Source: Paenibacillus baekrokdamisoli (GTDB lineage: Bacteria; Bacillota; Bacilli; Paenibacillales; Paenibacillaceae). From it: a stretch of DNA of 64,000 bases. Location of the stretch: contig NZ_AP019308.1 in the NCBI RefSeq assembly GCF_003945345.1, positions 7,187,001 to 7,251,000 of the forward strand. Reading direction: 5' to 3'. Position 1 is the stretch's first letter. Each line of letters starts with the position of its first letter. The position numbers and the translations under genes are program-made. The notes under the pieces were generated by a model. The model had not been told where the DNA came from, ran no database searches, and saw nothing but the letters and a program-made list of their open reading frames with translations. Of the stretch, positions 7,968 through 16,824 are shown piece by piece.

Positions 7968-9585
7968 TGAAGTTCATTTTGTGAAAGCGGTTAAAAAAAT
8001 GGTTGATTGGTCAAAGCTCGGAGTTTCCAATGTCTACATTGCTTATAATGTGTCAACCGCGGAGAAGATTTTTCAGACGCATGACATTCATGTGCTGCTT
8101 TGTGATATCGAGATGCCGCAGGGGAGCGGGCTTGAATTGCTGGAGTGGTTGCAGCGAAGCGAGCTGCGGACCGTGCCGATTCTGATGACCTGTCATGCTG
8201 ATTTCCAGTATGCAAAAGAAGCGGTGCGTCTGGGCTGCTCTCATTATTTGCTGAAGCCATTGTCGAAGGAAGAGCTGGAAAACGCAATTCTTAAAGCGGC
8301 CGACACAGCGATAAGGGAGCGAGAACTGGCGGATGCACTGCTGTATAGACAGTGGTGGTCACGCCAACAGGCGATCCACCATGAAAGGTTCTGGACGGAC
8401 CTGTTGAACGAGACGATTCCTGCACGGAGTGAGGCGGTTATTCGCGAAGCAGCTGCCAGGCAAATCTCTCATTTCCCTGAAGCTGCAGTGCTTCCGGTAT
8501 TGTTGGTCGTGCGCGGGTGGCATCAGGAGTTTCCAACAAAGGATAGAAAGCTGTTGGAGTACGCGCTAAAAAACGCGGGAGAGGAACTGATTGGCGGAAT
8601 GAGAACGGGGAGCGTAATCGTGCCGGTCGGTAAGGAGTCATGGCTGCTCATCATGCCTGTATCACAGGAGAAGAAAGAGGGAGTTGGGGAGAGCTCACTT
8701 GGGATGATGTGCGGACAGTTTGTTGAGTTCTGCAAGAAGCACTTGTATTGCGAGGTGGCTTGTTATGAAGCGGAACCCATACAGGCGCATGAAATCTCAT
8801 CTCTGTTGGTCAGGCTGCTGGAACTGGACCGGAACAATGTGAATGGACAGAACTATGTGAGTCTGGCCGATTACAGTCAGTCGGCCATCGTTCAGCTTGC
8901 CATGCCTGATATGAGCGGCTGGGCAGCCATGCTGAGGCAGGGCATAAAGGAGCGGCTGCTCGAGGAAACGATATTGTTTATTCGCGGACTGCGGCTTCAG
9001 TCTGGTATCGACAGCCGCTACCTTCTCGCGTTCAAGGCGGATTTTCTTCAAATGGCTCATGCGGTGCTGCAGCAGCAAGGTGTTCAAGCCCATCTGATGT
9101 TCTGCGACGCAAGCAGCTTGCGCTTGGCTGAAAAGGCGATACGATCATTGGCTGATCTGGAGCGCTGGCTCACCCATGTCGTCATACAAGCGGCGAATTA
9201 CACGCATGTCTCTTTGGTTCGCAACGTCATCGACCGAGCGACTCGGTATATGTTATCCAATTTGGATCAGCACCTGTCCCGAGAGTCTGTGGCTAATCAT
9301 GTTTATTTAAATCCGGATTATTTGACCCGTCTGTTCAAGAGGGAGCTGGGCTGCACGATTCCCGAGTACATGTTGCGAGAGAGGATGAAGCTTGCCAAGC
9401 AGCTTCTCGCCCATTCCGATTTGGCCGTAAGCGCCGTGTCGATGGCGGTTGGCTATTCAAATTTTTCTCATTTTGCCAAGCTATTCAAGCAGCACACGAG
9501 TCTGACGCCAATTGAATTTCGGCAAAGCGGTCGGAAAGGCGATATCGACAAAGTCGAAATTGCGTCAGGTAAAAGTCGAAGTTGA
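7939..9585 (+). CDS. YesN-type response regulator with AraC DNA-binding domain
   Basis: A 548-residue protein. N-terminal receiver: LLIVDDE acidic pocket, phospho-acceptor D56 (LLCDIEMPQGSG), T84 and K106 (YLLKP). The middle about 300 residues are a poorly conserved linker usual for this class. The C-terminal 100 residues are a double AraC helix-turn-helix (LSRESVANHVYLNPDYLTRLFKRELG, then VSAVSMAVGYSNFSHFAKLFKQHTSLTP). A GGAAGGAGAGG ribosome site precedes the start. It overlaps the kinase gene by 29 bases and is its evident partner, likely activating the transport and glycosidase genes beginning at 9658. Its binding site could not be located with confidence. Confidence 0.93.
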   Translation: MMLKLLIVDDEVHFVKAVKKMVDWSKLGVSNVYIAYNVSTAEKIFQTHDIHVLLCDIEMPQGSGLELLEWLQRSELRTVPILMTCHADFQYAKEAVRLGCSHYLLKPLSKEELENAILKAADTAIRERELADALLYRQWWSRQQAIHHERFWTDLLNETIPARSEAVIREAAARQISHFPEAAVLPVLLVVRGWHQEFPTKDRKLLEYALKNAGEELIGGMRTGSVIVPVGKESWLLIMPVSQEKKEGVGESSLGMMCGQFVEFCKKHLYCEVACYEAEPIQAHEISSLLVRLLELDRNNVNGQNYVSLADYSQSAIVQLAMPDMSGWAAMLRQGIKERLLEETILFIRGLRLQSGIDSRYLLAFKADFLQMAHAVLQQQGVQAHLMFCDASSLRLAEKAIRSLADLERWLTHVVIQAANYTHVSLVRNVIDRATRYMLSNLDQHLSRESVANHVYLNPDYLTRLFKRELGCTIPEYMLRERMKLAKQLLAHSDLAVSAVSMAVGYSNFSHFAKLFKQHTSLTPIEFRQSGRKGDIDKVEIASGKSRS

Positions 9586-9657
9586 AGCGGAAGGCGGGGC
9601 AGCCCTGCGGCTATAATGGCAGAGGAAAGCCAAATCACGAACTCAGGGGGAAACACA

Positions 9658-11187
9658 ATGAGAAAGAAAGCATGGCTGCCTGCATTTATGGCGGTAGGAT
9701 TATTGCTGTTAGCGGCATGTGGCTCCAATGGAGGAAAAGACCCAGTAGGCACGAACGGAAAGGAAACGCCTTCAACTGGACAGACGGAGGAGACAGCCCA
9801 GTTGAACGTCGCGTTTCTGAGCGTGACGGGCACACCGCCTGATCTGAAAGCAGTCGAGACTGAGATTAACAAAATTACTAAGGCCAAGATCAATACGACC
9901 GTCAATCTAATGCCGATCAATTACGGCGCTTACTCTCAGCAGGTTAATCTTATGCTGACGAGCAATGAGAAGCTGGATCTAATCGTAGTTGGTGCGCCTT
10001 TCGGCTTCAGCTCGCAGGTATCCAGAGGGCAGCTGCTGCCGCTGGACGGACTGCTTGAGAAGTATGGCGCAAATATCAAGAAGGCGTTGGCCCCGGTTTA
10101 TCTGAATGCCAGCAAGGTCGGCGGTAAGATCTACGGCATTACTTCCGTAAGAGATCTAGCGACTGCGAACGGCTTTACAATGCGTAAGGATTTGGCAGAC
10201 AAGAACGGTATCGATCCAAGCAAAATTCATACCTTGGACGATGTGGAAGCAGCGCTTAAGGTCATCAAGGATAAGGAACTGGGCATCACACCGCTCATTC
10301 CAAGCGGAGTAGGGTTCTCTTACTTAACGAGCTATGGTTGGTTTGACGGAGTGGGCAACGGAATGGGCGTACTTCCTGGTTACGATAACAATCTAAAGCT
10401 TGTGAACAGCTACGAGACGAAGGAATATGCGGACCTACTGAAACGTATGAGAAGCTGGTACGAGGCTGGCTATGTGCTAAAGGACGGAGCTACTAACAAA
10501 GCGAGTCAGATCGAATTGATTAAGGCTGATCGGGCATTCGGTTATTTATCCAAGCTCAAGCCAGGCTTTGATGCCCAGGAATCCAGATCGATCGGTAAAG
10601 AGATGATCAGCGCGACACTATCGACGCCGGTGTCTATGACGGATCAGGTCCTGAACATCATGTGGGGCATTCCGCAGCAGGCAGAAAATCCAGATGCATC
10701 TATGAAGTTCTTGGATCTGCTGTATGGGGATAAAGAACTTGTCAATCTGCTTGACTGGGGCATCGAGGGCAAGAATTACGTCAAGGTAGCAGGATCAGAC
10801 AACGTGATTAAGTATCCGGAAGGCGTTACCATGCTGACGAATGGCTACAACCTGAATATGGGATGGTTGTTCGGTAATCAATTCCTCTCTTATGTGTTCG
10901 AGGGAGATGATCCGGAAATCTGGAAGAAAATGAAGGAATTTAACGAGCAGGCGATCAAGTCGAAGGCAATGGGCTTCGCGATGGACCCTGAATCTGTTAA
11001 GACGGAAATGGCTGCCGTTTCAAACGTCATGTCCCAATATTACCTCGTGCTGGAGACCGGTTCTGTCGATCCGAACAAGGTGCTTCCACAATTGAATGAA
11101 AAGCTCAAAACTGCGGGCATTGACAAGATCATCGCAGAGAAGCAGCGTCAGCTGGATGAGTGGGCTAAATCCGAGGGCGTACGATGA
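9658..11187 (+). CDS. Sugar ABC transporter substrate-binding lipoprotein (LplA/YtcQ-like)
   Basis: About 509 residues from the ATG at 9658, which follows GGGGG; the frame is open from 9616 but that start would spoil the signal peptide. Lipoprotein signal: MRKKAWLPAFMAVGLLLLAA then C with GSNGG spacer, so it is lipid-anchored outside the membrane. The rest matches family-1 extracellular solute-binding proteins of the LplA/YtcQ type (VAFLSVTGTPPDL opening, long C-terminal half as in DUF3502 members), which deliver oligosaccharides to LplB/LplC-type permeases. Those permeases are encoded at 13844 and 14803, beyond the glycosidase gene that overlaps this one by ATGA (11184). The ligand is probably an oligosaccharide cut by that enzyme. 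Confidence 0.92.
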   Translation: MRKKAWLPAFMAVGLLLLAACGSNGGKDPVGTNGKETPSTGQTEETAQLNVAFLSVTGTPPDLKAVETEINKITKAKINTTVNLMPINYGAYSQQVNLMLTSNEKLDLIVVGAPFGFSSQVSRGQLLPLDGLLEKYGANIKKALAPVYLNASKVGGKIYGITSVRDLATANGFTMRKDLADKNGIDPSKIHTLDDVEAALKVIKDKELGITPLIPSGVGFSYLTSYGWFDGVGNGMGVLPGYDNNLKLVNSYETKEYADLLKRMRSWYEAGYVLKDGATNKASQIELIKADRAFGYLSKLKPGFDAQESRSIGKEMISATLSTPVSMTDQVLNIMWGIPQQAENPDASMKFLDLLYGDKELVNLLDWGIEGKNYVKVAGSDNVIKYPEGVTMLTNGYNLNMGWLFGNQFLSYVFEGDDPEIWKKMKEFNEQAIKSKAMGFAMDPESVKTEMAAVSNVMSQYYLVLETGSVDPNKVLPQLNEKLKTAGIDKIIAEKQRQLDEWAKSEGVR

Positions 11188-13817
11188 ATGTGAAATTACA
11201 GGAGCTGCTTACTGGAGAGGAACGGAATTATATTCTTCCGTTCCTCTGGCAGCGTGGCGAAGATGAAGCAGTCATACGGGAAGAGTTGACCCGTATTCGT
11301 GAAGCGGGCATTCGGGCGGTCTGCGTTGAATCCCGGCCGCATCCGGATATGTTGGGTCCGCAGTGGTGGCGAGATATGGACATTATCATGGATGAGGCTC
11401 GGCAGCATGGCATGCAGATATGGGTGTTCGACGACGATCATTTCCCAACGGGGCATGCAGCAGGGAAAGTGAAGGAGGCGCCGCTGGAACACCAGCGGCA
11501 GTTTCTTTCTGAGCGGCACATCGATGCAATTGGTCCAGATCCTGAAGGTTCCTTCCTGCTGCGTCCCTGGTCCGTTCTCGATGGGTCAAGACCTGTCCGT
11601 GCAGTAGCGGCAAGACGTGATCCAGTGACGGGACAGCCAGATGGTGAGTTTATATCCATTGATCTCAATTCTTCAGTACAGGATGGCGTGCTTTACTGGC
11701 CTGTACCAGAAGGTTATTGGACGATCTACTTAATCGTAGTTACCCGTGAAGGTGGAGACGAACGGAGGAAGGATTATCTGAATCCGATCGTTCCCGAATC
11801 GACGCAAATCTTGATCGATACCGTATATGAAGCTTATTATGCTCACTACAAGGATGATTTTGGCGTAACATTCGCTGGCTTTTTCTCCGATGAGCCTGGG
11901 TTCTACAATAGCAAAGCTGCCTACGATTTCGCTTCAGGTTTGGGCAATCCAAGCATGGCCTTGCCGTGGCGGAACGATCTTCTTGAGCTGTTGGAGGAGG
12001 AATACGGTCCGAATCTGCACCTGCATCTGCCCTTGCTATGGCACGAAGGCGGTCCGAATACGTCCGCTATCCGATATGCCTACATGAATGTAATCAGCAA
12101 GCTGTATGCAGAGCATTTCAGCGGCCGTATCGGAAACTGGTGCAGAGAGCGCGGCGTGGAATATATCGGCCATCTGCTTGAGGACAACAATGTTCACGCG
12201 AGGCTTGGCTGCGGAGCGGGACATTTCTACCGCGCGCTTGAGGGCCAAGATATGTCGGGGCTGGATGTCGTACTGTGGCAGATTGTGCCCGGCTTCGATG
12301 AAATCTCTTTCTCCTGGATGGGCGGGAACACGGATAGCGTCTTCTTTCATTATGGGATGACCAAGCTGGCCACTTCACTTGGACATATCGATCCTCGTAA
12401 GCGGGGCAGGACGTTCTGCGAGATATTCGGTGCTTATGGCTGGGCGGAAGGGCTGAAGCTGATGAAGTGGCTGACTGACCATATGCTGGTCAGAGGCGTG
12501 AATCACTTTGTGCCGCATGCCTTCTCCCAGAAGGAATTTCCGGATTGGGACTGCCCTCCTCACTTCTATGCGAGGGGACGCAATCCGCAGTTCAGATATT
12601 ACAACTTATTGAACAGCTATACGAACCGCCTATGCCATTTGTTCTCGGATGGGCAGCATGTGGCGACTGCAGCCGTGCTCTATCACGCGGAGGCGGAATG
12701 GTCAGGTGAATATATGCTCTTCCAAGAGCCCGTTAAGCAGCTGATGCAGAATCAGATTGATTGCGATGTGGTTCCAGCAGATGTTCTGCTAACCTCAGCA
12801 GCGCCGGATGGGGAGTTGACCATTCATAAGGAGCAGTACCGATGCCTCATAATTCCTTACGCCGAAGCGCTGCCGATCGAATTGGTTGTTAAGCTTACAG
12901 AGCTTGCGGCATCCGGTCTTCCGATCGTCTTTATCGACGCGCTGCCGACTCGGGTCAGCCAGTCCGTGCCATATTCACAGGAGATTGAGCAACTGGCGGC
13001 ACAGTCCAATATCTCGGTGGTTCCATTGGTTAAGCTTGCGGATACGCTGCGGGAATGGGGCATGTTCGAGCTTGCGACGACCGACTGGCAGCCTTATTTG
13101 CGGACGTATCAATATCGGCATGATCAGTTGGAGACGGTAATGCTGTTCAACGAGCATCCGACAGGCGTGCTTGAAACCAGCATCAGCCTTCCGGGTGAGG
13201 GTGTATGGATGCGTTACGACGCCTTTGGCAATACGCTGGACTTGGTCGGAGAAGGAGATAATTTCGTCCTCGATCTTCGTCTCAGCGCTTATGAATCAGC
13301 CATCCTGCTTCGTATTCCAGCTGGCAATGAAGCTAGCTTGCCGATCCGCAATGGAAAAGCACGGCCTGCATCTGGTGCCGCAAGCCGGCTTGTCGAACCA
13401 ACAGAGTGGCAGGTTTCATTGGCCACCGCAGACAAGTATCCCACATTTGAGCATTGGGGAGCATTAACAAGCTTGCGCAATATGAGTGCACGCGATCTAC
13501 TGCCACGTTTTTCCGGCACGATTAAATATGAATGCCAGATACAAGACGAGGCAATGTCAGGTCCTTTGTGGCTTGATTTGGGGAAGGTTTATGAGACAGC
13601 TGAGGTATGGGTGAACGGACAAAAGGCGGGGGTTAAGCTTTGCGCCCCTTATGTATGGGACATCTCGGAGTATTGGAAACTGGGGACAAACGTATTGACT
13701 ATTGAAGTGACGAATACGCTGGTGAAAGATCAGCAGGATTGGTTCTCCAAGTTCGTGCAGCAGGAGCCCTCCGGCCTGCTCGGCCCGGTTAAACTCATCG
13801 GACCATCAGTGAAGTGA
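11184..13817 (+). CDS. GH106-like glycoside hydrolase (alpha-L-rhamnosidase-like), intact copy
   Basis: An 877-residue protein without a signal peptide, so cytoplasmic. The N-terminal TIM-barrel-like part has PFLWQRG, EAGIRAVCVESR and WVFDDDHFPTGHAAG, then FFSDEPGFY near residue 235 and HLLEDNNVHARLGCGAGHF, the pattern of GH106/GH2-related hydrolases. The C-terminal about 130 residues (WLDLGKVYETAEVWVNGQKAG, then GTNVLTIEVTNTL) form the jelly-roll sugar-binding domain typical of these enzymes. The start overlaps the lipoprotein stop (ATGA). It would cleave imported oligosaccharides, possibly releasing rhamnose or another terminal sugar; the specificity is inferred. The duplication breakpoint falls in codon 293, so the second copy (from 35928) lacks the first 293 residues; this is the only complete copy. 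Confidence 0.8.
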   Translation: MNVKLQELLTGEERNYILPFLWQRGEDEAVIREELTRIREAGIRAVCVESRPHPDMLGPQWWRDMDIIMDEARQHGMQIWVFDDDHFPTGHAAGKVKEAPLEHQRQFLSERHIDAIGPDPEGSFLLRPWSVLDGSRPVRAVAARRDPVTGQPDGEFISIDLNSSVQDGVLYWPVPEGYWTIYLIVVTREGGDERRKDYLNPIVPESTQILIDTVYEAYYAHYKDDFGVTFAGFFSDEPGFYNSKAAYDFASGLGNPSMALPWRNDLLELLEEEYGPNLHLHLPLLWHEGGPNTSAIRYAYMNVISKLYAEHFSGRIGNWCRERGVEYIGHLLEDNNVHARLGCGAGHFYRALEGQDMSGLDVVLWQIVPGFDEISFSWMGGNTDSVFFHYGMTKLATSLGHIDPRKRGRTFCEIFGAYGWAEGLKLMKWLTDHMLVRGVNHFVPHAFSQKEFPDWDCPPHFYARGRNPQFRYYNLLNSYTNRLCHLFSDGQHVATAAVLYHAEAEWSGEYMLFQEPVKQLMQNQIDCDVVPADVLLTSAAPDGELTIHKEQYRCLIIPYAEALPIELVVKLTELAASGLPIVFIDALPTRVSQSVPYSQEIEQLAAQSNISVVPLVKLADTLREWGMFELATTDWQPYLRTYQYRHDQLETVMLFNEHPTGVLETSISLPGEGVWMRYDAFGNTLDLVGEGDNFVLDLRLSAYESAILLRIPAGNEASLPIRNGKARPASGAASRLVEPTEWQVSLATADKYPTFEHWGALTSLRNMSARDLLPRFSGTIKYECQIQDEAMSGPLWLDLGKVYETAEVWVNGQKAGVKLCAPYVWDISEYWKLGTNVLTIEVTNTLVKDQQDWFSKFVQQEPSGLLGPVKLIGPSVK

Positions 13818-13843
13818 TAACAGGGAAGCGGTGAGTAAGTAAG

Positions 13844-14776
13844 ATGGAACAAGCCTATCGGCTCCGCCGGAAGAGCGGCATACGCAAATATGGCGTGCTG
13901 CTGCTCATGATGGTTCCGGGCCTTGCCTATTTACTAATTAACAACTATTTGCCAATGTTCGGTCTGCTGATTGCCTTTAAGGATTTTAATTCCGTAAAGG
14001 GGATTTTCGGCAGCGACTGGATCGGCTTCAGAAATTTTGAATACTTGTTTAAAACGCAGGACGCGTATATCATCACCCGAAATGCCATTCTTTATAATTT
14101 CGTGTTCGTTGTTCTTAATACGGTTGCAGCTGTAGCCATCGCCATTGGGCTCAATGAAATTCGCAGCCGGTTCATGTCTAGGGTTTACCAGAGTGTGATG
14201 CTGCTGCCTCATTTGATCTCCATGGTCATCGTTAGCTACCTGGCGTATTCCCTGCTTAGTGTGGATACGGGCTTCATGAACAAAACGGTTCTCCCGTGGC
14301 TAGGCCTTAATGAAATTTCATGGTACACCGAGGCGGCATACTGGCCGTTCATTCTGACAATCATCAGCCTATGGAAAGGTGCCGGGTTCCTATGCGTCAT
14401 CTACTTGGCCGCGATTATCGGCATTGATCCAGAGTATTACGAGGCCGCCAAACTCGACGGAGCTACCAAATGGCAGCAAATTCGCACAATTACGCTGCCA
14501 TTGTTGTCACCAATCATCATTATGATGACGCTGCTCGCGATCGGTAAAATTTTCTATTCGGACTTTGGCCTGTTCTATCAGGTACCGCTCGGGTCCGGAG
14601 CACTGAACGATACGACACAGGTTATTGATACCTATGTGTACCGGGCACTTATGAATCTCGGCGACATTGGGATGTCTTCTGCTGCAGGGCTTTACCAGTC
14701 TGTTGTCGGCTTTGTGCTGGTACTGCTGTCGAACTATGCGGTACGCAAATTTAGCAAGGACAACGCGTTGTTCTAA
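13844..14776 (+). CDS. Sugar ABC transporter permease, LplB type (copy A)
   Basis: A 310-residue integral membrane protein with about six hydrophobic segments, starting YGVLLLMMVPGLAYLLI. The cytoplasmic EAA loop for the ATPase is EYYEAAKLDGATKWQQIRTI. The FKDFNSVKGIFGSDWIGF block near residue 40-60 is typical of LplB/YtcP-associated permeases. It follows the GH106-like gene by 26 bases and pairs with the permease at 14803 and the lipoprotein at 9658. No ATP-binding subunit is nearby; in Bacillota such importers commonly share an MsmX-type ATPase encoded elsewhere. Identical copy at 37711. Confidence 0.93.
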   Translation: MEQAYRLRRKSGIRKYGVLLLMMVPGLAYLLINNYLPMFGLLIAFKDFNSVKGIFGSDWIGFRNFEYLFKTQDAYIITRNAILYNFVFVVLNTVAAVAIAIGLNEIRSRFMSRVYQSVMLLPHLISMVIVSYLAYSLLSVDTGFMNKTVLPWLGLNEISWYTEAAYWPFILTIISLWKGAGFLCVIYLAAIIGIDPEYYEAAKLDGATKWQQIRTITLPLLSPIIIMMTLLAIGKIFYSDFGLFYQVPLGSGALNDTTQVIDTYVYRALMNLGDIGMSSAAGLYQSVVGFVLVLLSNYAVRKFSKDNALF

Positions 14777-14802
14777 GGACATAAGGACTGGAGTGGAGAG
14801 GT

Positions 14803-15690
14803 GTGAATACGATTCAAAAGAGAAAGCAAATTTGGCTTCATCTGCCGATGATTGCCCTCTCGGCAGCCTGCGTGCTCCCCTTCCTGCTGCTCGCCATCTC
14901 GTCTATCTCGGACGAGGGCTCGATCATACGTCAGGGCTATACCTTCTTTCCGGAAAAATTCGGATTGGGAGCTTATCGCTACTTGTGGGATCATTCGGAG
15001 CAGTTGGTAAGGGCTTACGGAATAACAATATTTATTACAGTAGTTGGAACGGCATCAAGCCTAATCATTACGGCGATGCTTGCTTATCCAATGGCAAGAC
15101 AGGGAGTACCATTACGCAACTTGGTCGCTTTCCTCGTATTTTTCACCCTACTGTTCAACGGTGGATTAACCCCTACCTATTTGATTTATGTGCAGTATAT
15201 CGATATCAAAAATACAGTGCTGGCGCTTATCGTTCCAGGGCTGCTGATGAACGGTTTCAATGTACTGCTTATGCGGACTTTTTTCATGACGACGATTCCT
15301 CCTGCCCTAATCGAAGCGGCGCAAATTGACGGTGCTGGAGAATTCAAAATCTTTTGTAGAATCATTCTGCCGCTATCGATGCCAATCGTTGCGACCATCG
15401 GTTTGATTCAGACCATTATTTATTGGAACGATTGGTTTAACGGAATGATTTACGTGACAGATTCCAGACTCTTCAGCGTTCAGAACATTCTGAACCGGAT
15501 GCTGACCGACATTCAGTTTCTTACGGAAAGCAAGTTCAGCGCTCAGTTTGGCGAGGCTGGGGCCAATTTACCTAGCACAACAGTGAAGATGGCGATAGCG
15601 ATAATCGGAGTGCTTCCGATTATGGTATTGTATCCTTTCTTCCAAAAGTATCTTATAAAAGGTATAACCGTCGGCGCTGTAAAAGGCTAG
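14803..15690 (+). CDS. Sugar ABC transporter permease, LplC type (copy A)
   Basis: A 295-residue membrane protein starting at GTG, with GGAGAG about five bases upstream. About six membrane segments; the EAA loop is ALIEAAQIDGAGEFKIFCRI and the C-terminus is QKYLIKGITVGAVKG, the standard ending of the LplC/CUT1 MalG-like branch. It forms the translocation channel with the permease at 13844. It is the last gene of the YesMN-lipoprotein-GH106-permease unit and is followed by a strong terminator. Identical copy at 38670. Confidence 0.93.
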   Translation: MNTIQKRKQIWLHLPMIALSAACVLPFLLLAISSISDEGSIIRQGYTFFPEKFGLGAYRYLWDHSEQLVRAYGITIFITVVGTASSLIITAMLAYPMARQGVPLRNLVAFLVFFTLLFNGGLTPTYLIYVQYIDIKNTVLALIVPGLLMNGFNVLLMRTFFMTTIPPALIEAAQIDGAGEFKIFCRIILPLSMPIVATIGLIQTIIYWNDWFNGMIYVTDSRLFSVQNILNRMLTDIQFLTESKFSAQFGEAGANLPSTTVKMAIAIIGVLPIMVLYPFFQKYLIKGITVGAVKG

Positions 15691-15694
15691 ATGG

Positions 15695-15731
15695 AAAAGG
15701 AACCAGTGCTACTATAGCATCGGTTCCTTTT
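15695..15731 (+). terminator. Intrinsic terminator after the LplC-type permease (copy A)
   Basis: A stem of ten perfect pairs (AAAAGGAACC with GGTTCCTTTT) continues, after one mismatch, into six more pairs around a CTA loop, followed by a T-rich stretch (ttatttta). It lies five bases after the permease stop and ends the sugar-import unit. Confidence 0.92.
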
Positions 15732-15831
15732 TATTTTACATATCCGAATCTGTTAGATGAAGGAGGCCACATAAGAAAGGCTGGAATAGTTTGAGATCAA
15801 TCGTGGAATCGTACCTCTTGGGGGTGTTTTC

Positions 15832-16824
15832 ATGTCAAATAGAAAATGGACTTTGGGTCTGATCAGCATTGTTCTTCTTGTTTTCTGTTATTTTATCTTC
15901 CAGTTTGTATCTTCTACGGTTAAGATTGATCATCTAGTCTTGCAAATGGAACAGGGTAACGTAGAAGATAAATCCATTAAATCTGTTGTGCTCATCGCTC
16001 AAGAGCTAGATAATCCATTCTGGGGAATGGTGGAAAAGGGAGCAAAAGAAGCCGCGCTGCAGCTAGGTATGCAGATTGATTTCAGGGGTCCGATTCGTAT
16101 TAATCCTTCCGAGCAAACGAAGCTCTTGGAACAATCGATTGCAGCCAAGGCGGATGCTATTGTTGTGCAGGGAATCAAGGACAAGCAGTATGATCTTCTG
16201 ATTAGCAAGGCAATCAATGATGGTATTCCCGTGATTACTGTAGATGCGGATGAGCCAGCTAGCCGGCGGCTTGCCTACGTGGGAACAGATAATAGGGAAG
16301 CGGGCAAACGTATGGGAGAGCTTGTGATAAAAGATGCTGGCGGGAGGGGCCATATTGGCGTCATTATCGGAAGCGAGCTGGCTGACAATCAACAGCAGCG
16401 TTTGGAGGGTTTCCGTTCCATTATTGCTAGTACGCCGGGGTTTGAGATCGTAGCTGTTCGCTCATCGAATATTTCACGGATCCAAGCTGCTAAGCAGACA
16501 GAGGCTATGCTGAACCAATACGCGAGTATTCAAACGATGGTCGGATTTAGCTCCTTAGATGCAGTTGGCATTGTAGAAGGCATGAAGGCAGCGAAAAGAG
16601 CAGGCCTACGTGTGTTTGGATTCGATGATTTGGAGGAGACGAAGCAGGGGATTGCTCAGGGAGTTATTCTTGCATCCATCGTTCAACAGCCTGAAGAGAT
16701 AGGATTCAAAGCGGTTCATCTATTAGGGGACTATTTCAAGGGAGACGTTTTTCCAGTGCAGCTCTTTACAGCTACGGATATTCTGGATATTACACATCTG
16801 AAGTCAAGAGTGAACAGCCCATGA
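15832..16824 (+). CDS. Membrane-anchored sugar-binding sensor protein, ribose-binding type (copy A)
   Basis: A 330-residue protein. The N-terminus (WTLGLISIVLLVFCYFIFQF) is one hydrophobic segment with no lipobox cysteine, so it probably stays as an anchor. Residues about 45-325 are a periplasmic-binding-protein fold of the RbsB type (VVLIAQELDNPFWGMVEKGAKEAA; VDADEPASRRLAYVGTDN). Its stop overlaps the start of a LytS/YesM-type kinase (ATGA 16821), and no permease or ATPase is adjacent. That arrangement matches known three-component sensors such as AraPST of Geobacillus or XylFII-LytS-YesN, where the binding protein signals to the kinase rather than transporting. Ligand probably a monosaccharide. 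RBS GGGGGTG. Confidence 0.88.
   Translation: MSNRKWTLGLISIVLLVFCYFIFQFVSSTVKIDHLVLQMEQGNVEDKSIKSVVLIAQELDNPFWGMVEKGAKEAALQLGMQIDFRGPIRINPSEQTKLLEQSIAAKADAIVVQGIKDKQYDLLISKAINDGIPVITVDADEPASRRLAYVGTDNREAGKRMGELVIKDAGGRGHIGVIIGSELADNQQQRLEGFRSIIASTPGFEIVAVRSSNISRIQAAKQTEAMLNQYASIQTMVGFSSLDAVGIVEGMKAAKRAGLRVFGFDDLEETKQGIAQGVILASIVQQPEEIGFKAVHLLGDYFKGDVFPVQLFTATDILDITHLKSRVNSP

Noticed and set aside
14667..15329. 220-codon plus-strand frame across the two permeases (and 38534-39196)
   Set aside because: Overlaps both permease genes in another frame; Ser/Arg/Tyr-rich without membrane or domain pattern.
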